Positions 59,045 through 64,000 of a DNA stretch of 64,000 bases are shown piece after piece. Position numbers and translations under genes: made by a program. The stretch is from Niallia sp. FSL W8-0635 (GTDB lineage Bacteria > Bacillota > Bacilli > Bacillales > Cytobacillaceae). Below the pieces are notes generated by a model. That model did no database searches. It was not told the origin of the DNA and saw only the letters and a list, made by a program, of their open reading frames with translations. How positions within the stretch are numbered: position 1 is the first letter of the stretch; each line of letters begins with the position of its first letter. The stretch is taken from positions 1,962,501 through 2,026,500 of the forward strand of contig NZ_JBBOYD010000001.1 in NCBI RefSeq assembly GCF_038007965.1. The letters run 5' to 3'.

Positions 59045-59093
59045 AGGGGGTTTAGGGGGATGTTACTTACCCTCTAAACCCCCTCACTTTTTT
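59044..59093 (+). terminator. Probable original mutL terminator, displaced
   Basis: Stem GAGGGGGTTTAG / CTAAACCCCCTC with GGG/CCC extension, then ACTTTTTTG. It begins at the stop codon of the displaced mutL end. The present mutL at 54069 has only a weak GGGGG/CCCCC hairpin. Confidence 0.85.
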
Positions 59094-59097
59094 GATT

Positions 59098-59847
59098 TTA
59101 TCTTTCACAAGCAAAATTATCCTTATCTCTATCCATTTTAGCTTGATAAGCTGGATGGGAGGAATCAACTCCATTCGGATAAACTTTTCTTAATTCAGTA
59201 CAGTTAGCAAAATTTTCAGTCGTACTTGCTGTGCTTGTGGACGTTCCAGTACTACTAGATGACTGCTTTGATGAAGAATTGTTTGTTGTTGATGACTTTG
59301 CTGTATTAGTAGATGTATTAGTATTGCTAGATTGTGGTTTTGATGAATTATTACTGCTTGATGATCCAGTATTACTTGCGGTTGCTTGCTTTAAATCATT
59401 GAGTTGCTCATCTAGAGATTTATTTTTATCTTCTAAATCGGTAATTTTTGCTTCTAATTCTTTGTTTGTTTCTTCTAATTTTTTACTTTTATCTTGAGCT
59501 TCTGTTAATTTTGCTGAAGAATCATCTTTAGTAGCTTTTAATTCGCTATAATCCTTCTCTAAATTCTTGTATTTTTCATCTAATTCTTCTACTTGTGATT
59601 TTACGATACCTAACTCAGTAGTCATTTTTTTGTTTTGTTCGACTACTTTGTCATATTCCTGTTGTAAACCAGAGTCTAAAGATGGTGCGCCAATTGAGAA
59701 AAAGACGATACCTAAAATTAGTGGAATATAGAAACGATTTCTTGTTAGTCTACGTTCTTTATTTTTTACTTTTTTAATAATGTGATAGATTCCATAAATT
59801 AATACATACATTAAAAGAAAAATACCTATGTTTGCAAAGAATTCCAT
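59098..59847 (-). CDS. Membrane-anchored Excalibur-domain protein
   Basis: 249 aa. Two hydrophobic segments (about 5-23 and 40-57) are followed by a coiled coil (about 62-155, for example LEETNKELEAKITDLEDKNK), a Ser/Thr/Asn-rich linker (about 155-205) and a C-terminal Excalibur calcium-binding domain (NCTELRKVYPNGVDSSHPAY, then DRDKDNFACE with its paired cysteines). The Excalibur end most likely lies outside the membrane and binds calcium. ATG 59847 follows AAAGAGGTGT. It lies just outside the island. Confidence 0.88.
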   Translation of the reverse strand: MEFFANIGIFLLMYVLIYGIYHIIKKVKNKERRLTRNRFYIPLILGIVFFSIGAPSLDSGLQQEYDKVVEQNKKMTTELGIVKSQVEELDEKYKNLEKDYSELKATKDDSSAKLTEAQDKSKKLEETNKELEAKITDLEDKNKSLDEQLNDLKQATASNTGSSSSNNSSKPQSSNTNTSTNTAKSSTTNNSSSKQSSSSTGTSTSTASTTENFANCTELRKVYPNGVDSSHPAYQAKMDRDKDNFACER

Positions 59848-59864
59848 AATACACCTCTTTGAAT

Positions 59865-60300
59865 TTATTTAACATCCCCTAATCTGCACGAACCCATTAA
59901 CCATATGTGCTTATAGTCGATAGTGAGCAAATATTCGGTAACGAGAAAGTGACGGTGATGTCGCTGATTAAATAGTAGATCACTTGTTGCTGCTGTAGGC
60001 TGCCATGTGCTTGACCAGACTTTCTTGTTTGTTTGGGTCGTGATTGTCTGTTCATAACTGTGAAGAGTAGCGGGAGTATAGGCGGCAGAACTCTTCGCAA
60101 GCAGGACTTTTTTTGATTTGGCTTAGGTCAAGAACGATATAGCTTGTCCCACTTTTGTCAGTCGTTTTTAGAATAGAAGATAATAGCTATCTAGTGTTTC
60201 AGACTCTGAAATATGGATAGGAATCTGAAGGTTTAATTCTTATCTCGTAACACCAACGCACCAGCGAAATGGTAATAAAAAGTGGGAAAGGACCTTATTC
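59865..60300 (-). pseudogene. Possible remnant of an unidentified gene
   Basis: On the minus strand three frame segments read as continuous protein if frameshifts are allowed: LNLQIPIHISESETLDSYYL, then LKTTDKSGTSYIVLDLSQIK, then after an A7 run VLLAKSSAAYTPATLHSYEQ to a stop at 59865. The last segment is open for about 80 codons but has no start. I recognise no family, and chance openness cannot be excluded. Confidence 0.3.
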
Positions 60301-60706
60301 GCTTTTTGTTCCCATATGTCTGAACTGTTTAAATCTGTAGCATTTTTATTGATTCAAATATTTCATGATGGTAAAATCGTTCGTTAAAACGAAGGGTTGG
60401 TGTAAAAAACTTTACGAAGGTTTACTGTTAGATTCTACTGGCATCTCCTTAAAAAGACAAACATGGTTGTTTTTTATTATGAACCCTATATTTATCATAT
60501 AATAATATATGGTAATAATAAACAATTTTTTTCAAACAAAGAAATTAAGGTATGGTAATTTAAAGATGATGAGTGTAAACAAAGAAATTCCGGTCTGCTG
60601 AAATGGTATGAAAGGAAATTGTCAAAGAAAAAGTCATATTAAAACAGATTACTATTTTCTAGAGTGAGTAGACAGAAAAATAAACCTTTTAAATGTGTTA
60701 TTTATA
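60301..60706. other. Gene-free stretch
   Basis: No supported gene or repeat in this AT-rich stretch before the hairpin at 60707. Confidence 0.45.
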
Positions 60707-60756
60707 GGTCAGTACGAAAAATCAGCCTCCACTGATTTTTCGTACTGACCTTTTTT
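60707..60756 (+). terminator. Strong terminator without an obvious gene
   Basis: AGGTCAGTACGAAAAATCA / TGATTTTTCGTACTGACCT with an 8-base loop and T6. No coding gene precedes it on the plus strand for 850 bases, so an unseen small RNA or transcript may end here. Confidence 0.85.
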
Positions 60757-60807
60757 CATCCCTAATTGAAACTTTTTAATTATTCAAACGTATTTCTTTA
60801 GAAAGGG

Positions 60808-61085
60808 GTGAGTAAATTAAATAAATTTGTAAAAAAATATACTACCATTTTATTCATTGCTATGCTGTCAATGGTAGTGGGGTGTTCGGCTGAAAATGAC
60901 TCAGAGGAAAAAACAGTAGAATACTTGAAACGGTATTGAACGAAACGTTTACCGTACCTAAGGAATTTCGTGAGGTAGAAAAATATGAGGTGAAGGGCCA
61001 AGCGAATTTCTCGGAAAATGGAAAGATTGTGGGGTTTATTATTAGACAGGATAGTAATTTGCCTATGGATATAAGAAATAATTAA
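60808..61085 (+). pseudogene. Small lipoprotein gene with a frameshift
   Basis: GTG 60808 in AAAGGGGTG reads SKLNKFVKKYTTILFIAMLS and a lipobox VVGC, then stops at codon 44. A second frame from about 60927 continues ETVLNETFTVPKEFREVEKY and ends at 61083 (GFIIRQDSNLPMDIRNN). One lost or gained base in TTGAAACGG explains it. No family recognised. Confidence 0.55.
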
Positions 61086-61127
61086 AAAAGATTGTTTCAT
61101 AAATAATAAGAAGAAAGAGGGATTAAT

Positions 61128-61298
61128 ATGATCCAATCTAAAGTGGTTTCGGAGTCCTATAAAAATTTCGAGCTTAATTTGAATAAAGCATTAAAGGAAT
61201 TGGAAAATCATGAAATAATAGATGTTAAGTTTGCGGTGAACAATGAACCTTTAACGGAACAGGAAATCTATGCAGCAGTTATTTTATATAAAGCATAA
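61128..61298 (+). CDS. Cse60-like sporulation protein
   Basis: 56 aa, starting MIQSKVVSESYKNFELNLNK and ending EQEIYAAVILYKA. The layout (short N-terminal strand, helix, EIIDVKF strand, then a helix with a closing I-x-Y) matches my recollection of Cse60, a small sigma-E-dependent sporulation protein. ATG 61128 follows AAGAGGG. It lies 42 bases after the lipoprotein remnant. Confidence 0.55.
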   Translation: MIQSKVVSESYKNFELNLNKALKELENHEIIDVKFAVNNEPLTEQEIYAAVILYKA

Positions 61299-61424
61299 GA
61301 TTAATAAAACAATGCATCCTTTCGAGGGTGCTTTATCATTTTCCCGAACGAAAATACCATTCCAATGAATCCTTTTTCTATTCCAATCCGTAAACAAAAG
61401 AAAAATGTCAGGAGCTGTTTAATT

Positions 61425-61955
61425 ATGAAAAAATTACTTATTTCCTTTCTTATTTTATTCACTTTGGTTGGTTGTTCCAATGAAGGGAAAGAGTCTGATG
61501 TAAAATCAGGCGATACTGTATCACTTGAAGAACAAATCACGAATGTGATGGCAGAACATAAATTAAAGAATAAAGAAATTATTGATTATGACCTAAAAGA
61601 TGATTTCATTTATGTTATTTTTAAAAACAAGCATGAAAGCGGCAATACGCATAATCCTGATTTAGTTATTTTAGAGAATAAGGAAGGAAAGCTAAGTTGG
61701 GTAGCGGGTCCAGAGAATCGTACAGGATCTGTTGATACCTCTATGATATTTGCAAGAGAGGATGGACCTACTGTTACTATTACGATGCCAATGGGGGATG
61801 CAGCTGTCAAAGAGGTAAAAGTGCTTGGGGAATCGGCAAAAGCGGTAACCTATTTAGAGTATTTTACAGATGATTTTTCAAGAGCATATACCTATTGGAT
61901 TTCTTATACAAAGGAAGAACCTACATATGAGGACATTGAAGTGATTACGGAGTAG
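61425..61955 (+). CDS. Lipoprotein of unknown function
   Basis: 176 aa. Signal peptide MKKLLISFLILFTLVGCSN with lipobox LVGC (cysteine at 17), then a soluble domain with segments such as DDFIYVIFKNKHESG and TYLEYFTDDFSRAYTYW. No family recognised. ATG 61425 follows AGGAG; the frame opens at 61365 without support. Confidence 0.75.
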   Translation: MKKLLISFLILFTLVGCSNEGKESDVKSGDTVSLEEQITNVMAEHKLKNKEIIDYDLKDDFIYVIFKNKHESGNTHNPDLVILENKEGKLSWVAGPENRTGSVDTSMIFAREDGPTVTITMPMGDAAVKEVKVLGESAKAVTYLEYFTDDFSRAYTYWISYTKEEPTYEDIEVITE

Positions 61956-61993
61956 GGAAAAGATGATTAATTTTTTTATAAGAGGAGATTTAT

Positions 61994-62437
61994 ATGGAAA
62001 TAATCACAATTGCCAAAAAAGAAACAGGTAAAGAATACATAAAAAGACCTGCTGCTTATTGCTTGATATTTAATGATGAGAAAGACAAAATTGCCATCAT
62101 TCAAACTAGTGATGGCAACTACTTTCTTCCTGGTGGAGGAATAGAAAAGAATGAGACACACCAAGAGTGCTTAGTAAGAGAAGCCTTAGAAGAAATGGGA
62201 ATGGACATTGCAATAGGTACATTTATTGGGAGTGCGCGCAGGTATTTTTATTCTACCAATGAATATACGTATTATCTGAGTGAAGGGTATTTCTATTTGT
62301 GCAAGATGGTTAAACAAATAGGGGAACCAACAGAGGAAGGGCATTTTCTAAAATGGATAGAACCAAATCAAGCAATTCAAAGTTTATTTCATGAACATCA
62401 AAGCTGGGCAATTCAGGAAGCACTAAGAAAAGGATAA
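61994..62437 (+). CDS. Nudix hydrolase
   Basis: 147 aa pyrophosphohydrolase. The Nudix box is complete: GGGIEKNETHQECLVREALE followed by EMG (about residues 52-75), fitting G-x5-E-x7-REUxEExGU. The substrate (nucleotide sugar, oxidised nucleotide, cap or other) cannot be told from the sequence. ATG 61994 follows AAGAGGAG. Monocistronic as far as can be seen. Confidence 0.92.
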   Translation: MEIITIAKKETGKEYIKRPAAYCLIFNDEKDKIAIIQTSDGNYFLPGGGIEKNETHQECLVREALEEMGMDIAIGTFIGSARRYFYSTNEYTYYLSEGYFYLCKMVKQIGEPTEEGHFLKWIEPNQAIQSLFHEHQSWAIQEALRKG

Positions 62438-62548
62438 TAATCCTATGTTACTTAGTTTAAAAGATAATAAGAGGTGTAAATGGAAAATCAAGAATAGCTT
62501 AGAAAAAAATTAAAGACCATTGAAAAATGGGAGAAAAACCAAAAAGGG

Positions 62549-63280
62549 TTGTTCTTCTGGGAAAAAATAGGGCGGATTCCGTTTGTGCTGTTAGACAAAT
62601 GGACGCCGAAATACATACAAGAGAAAATACATATACTCCTAGATGAGATAGCAGTTTATATTGACAACGGCGGGCAATATTTAGTGGATAATGAAAGAAC
62701 ATTACATAAAGTGAAAAAAGAATTATCGTTACAGGGGGATGTAAACCTTGACGATATAAAACACTTTTCTATTGACTCAATGGAAAAGACAGCAGAAGCC
62801 TTTATTAAAAATCGTGCTAAAAATGCGCAAATTCAGGGGGCTACAACGGGTTTTGGTGGGATTTTTACCCTAGCTGTAGATATTCCCCTTATTTTTGGAA
62901 TTACCTTAAAGACTATTCAAGAAGTAGCTTTAGCATATGGCTATGACCCATCTAATAAGGAAGAACGGATTTTCATGAATAAATGTATGCAATTTACGTC
63001 TTCTGATATAGTTGGAAAAAAAGCGATCTTAAATGAATTGACAAATGCACGTGAGGATGAAGGCTTTGCGCAGCTACAAGGCTGGAGAGAGGTATTCGCC
63101 TCGTATCGAGATAATTTTGGCTGGAAAAAGCTGGTTCAAATGATTCCTGTAGCTGGAATGATTTTTGGTGCTTATATGAATAAAGCAGCGATAAAAGAGG
63201 TTGGAGAAGTTGCAAATATGCTTTATCAAAAGCGTAGGGTATTGGAGAGAATCGAGCAATACACGGGTAAGAAGGAGTGA
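62549..63280 (+). CDS. EcsC-family protein, start damaged
   Basis: 243 aa as read from TTG 62549, or 266 aa if counted from the natural-looking ATG 62480, which has AGAGGTG before it but meets TAG at codon 6. The family segments are clear: KWTPKYIQEKIHILLDEIAV, then QGATTGFGGIFTLAVDIPL with a hydrophobic patch, and QMIPVAGMIFGAYMN near the end. Residues between the TAG and TTG (LRKKLKTIEKWEKNQKG) still read as EcsC, so the ancestral start was upstream. TTG 62549 has no good ribosome binding site. Probably weakly expressed or a young pseudogene. EcsC function is unknown. Confidence 0.8.
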   Translation: MFFWEKIGRIPFVLLDKWTPKYIQEKIHILLDEIAVYIDNGGQYLVDNERTLHKVKKELSLQGDVNLDDIKHFSIDSMEKTAEAFIKNRAKNAQIQGATTGFGGIFTLAVDIPLIFGITLKTIQEVALAYGYDPSNKEERIFMNKCMQFTSSDIVGKKAILNELTNAREDEGFAQLQGWREVFASYRDNFGWKKLVQMIPVAGMIFGAYMNKAAIKEVGEVANMLYQKRRVLERIEQYTGKKE

Positions 63281-63366
63281 TTGTAAGACCCATTGAATAG
63301 GCAACAACCTTCTTATTGGTTTCTAAGTAAGTTCCCCCCTAATCGAATAGGGGGCTGGGGTTGAAG

Positions 63367-63504
63367 CTATTTTCTTTTAGGCTCTTGGATTGATACATGC
63401 TTGGGCCGTTTTGGATAGGATGCCTTGCCTGCATCGGGTCCAGTTAGGTCATTTCGCTGGTCTAGACCCTTCCCAGTATATTCAACAGGATTTTGATTGT
63501 TCAT
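63367..63504 (-). CDS. Small basic hydrophilic protein, unknown
   Basis: 45 aa, starting MNNQNPVEYTGKGLDQRNDL and containing TGPDAGKASYPKRPK, ending EPKRK. It is Pro/Lys-rich and probably disordered. The ATG at 63504 follows GGAGGTGG, a strong site, which supports translation. It recalls small spore-associated proteins of Bacillus in size and composition, but I do not recognise it. A CCCCCTA/TAGGGGG hairpin lies 10-30 bases past its stop. Confidence 0.6.
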   Translation of the reverse strand: MNNQNPVEYTGKGLDQRNDLTGPDAGKASYPKRPKHVSIQEPKRK

Positions 63505-63650
63505 CTTTACCACCTCCAATAATAGGATGGGTAAAAATGAAAATCCAATGACAGGTAATTTTTCCATACTGACTATTTTTCATTGTTATAGAAATAGGAA
63601 TAACGGGAGAAAATTTGGAAATGATATCCTTAAAAAGGGGGCTGATCCAA

Positions 63651-64000
63651 ATGAAAAATCTAGTTCTTATTATCTTTGTTTTGCTTTGTTCAATGTGTAC
63701 GTTAGAGAAAGTATCTGCTCATTCCTTCTCTTCAGCAGCAGAGGATGCAGCAGTGGTCGTTAATCAGCCAGAATTATCAATAAAACAAGCAATTGAATTA
63801 GCTTATCCGTCTGCACAGAAATGGAATAAAAAAGCGCAGTTATTACAAGCGATTAACATAGATTTAGATCTGCCTGGAAATTCGGATGGGAGTAATGGCA
63901 AAAGAAAATTTTGGAATATAAGCTTTGGTATACCAGACACGAATAAATTTTTTCTAGTGGCCATCCATGAGGGAAAAATAGATAAAGCCCAGGAATTAAC
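63651..64000 (+). CDS. Exported protein, 5' part only
   Basis: The gene runs out of the window after 116 codons. ATG 63651, with AAAAAGGGGGC upstream. The signal peptide MKNLVLIIFVLLCSMCTLEK is followed by SAHSFSSAAED and a domain start SIKQAIELAYPSAQKWNKKA that recalls the amphipathic opening of PepSY-like or uptake-related secreted domains. Function unknown. Confidence 0.65.
   Translation, partial: MKNLVLIIFVLLCSMCTLEKVSAHSFSSAAEDAAVVVNQPELSIKQAIELAYPSAQKWNKKAQLLQAINIDLDLPGNSDGSNGKRKFWNISFGIPDTNKFFLVAIHEGKIDKAQEL

Noticed and set aside
59231..59497. Plus-strand frame opposite the Excalibur gene
   Set aside because: Antisense to the Ser-rich and coiled-coil coding region; composition is a codon shadow.
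63497..63763. 88-codon plus-strand frame near the window end
   Set aside because: Overlaps the true signal-peptide gene starting at 63651 in another frame, which has a better ribosome binding site and a real signal peptide.

Overview
This window is a 64 kb stretch of the core chromosome of a low-GC endospore-forming Bacillaceae bacterium, probably of the Niallia / Bacillus circulans type. Gene content and order follow the Bacillus subtilis segment truB-ribC-rpsO-pnpA ... cotE-mutS-mutL closely. Strong AGGAGG ribosome binding sites, frequent TTG and GTG starts and several sporulation genes (dpaAB, spoIIIE, spoVS, cotE, a probable cse60) support this. The genus is an inference; no rRNA is present. 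I saw no tRNA, rRNA or CRISPR array.

Layout. 1-4562: truB (3' end), ribF, rpsO and pnp, for pseudouridylation, flavin synthesis, ribosome and RNA decay. 4680-7309: a polysaccharide deacetylase (ylxY) and an M16 protease (mlpA). 7554-12795: dpaA-dpaB, asd, dapG and dapA, which supply diaminopimelate, lysine and spore dipicolinate. 13103-20011: an APC permease, RNase J2, tepA, ylzJ and spoIIIE. 20598-26270: a GntR regulator followed by a four-gene BMP-type nucleoside ABC transporter (nupNOPQ-like). 26605-27396: gpmA on the minus strand. 27583-40455: an unknown exported protein, then ymfF-ymfH-ymfI, ymfJ, ymfK, rodZ, pgsA, cinA, recA, rny and ymdB. 40610-42047: an intact IS3-family element that landed inside a repeat. 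42289-46226: spoVS, an M19 dipeptidase, miaB and ricA. 46880-48143: three unrecognised minus-strand genes facing cotE. 48495-54069: cotE, mutS and mutL.

The accessory part starts at the 3' end of mutL. The last 47 bp of mutL recur at 58998-59044 (42 of 47 identical, all differences synonymous), and the copy is followed by what looks like the original mutL terminator. The 5 kb between holds a truncated tyrosine recombinase, an acyltransferase remnant, a ribbon-helix-helix protein, a YdhK lipoprotein, a CBO0543 membrane protein, a broken HEPN-type gene, a broken BhlA holin gene and an exported acidic protein. I read this as a decaying integrative island that uses the mutL 3' end as its attachment site and replaces the mutL terminus with an equivalent coding end. 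From 59098 to the window end there are variable genes: an Excalibur protein, small lipoproteins (one broken), a probable Cse60, a Nudix hydrolase, an EcsC protein with an early in-frame stop, and a truncated exported protein.

Intergenic DNA is rich in structure. It holds a terminal-inverted-repeat element present in several partial copies, three unrelated tandem arrays that share a period of about 52 bp, a pair of identical 36-bp palindromes, and two candidate structured RNAs (asd-dapG gap and spoVS-dipeptidase gap).
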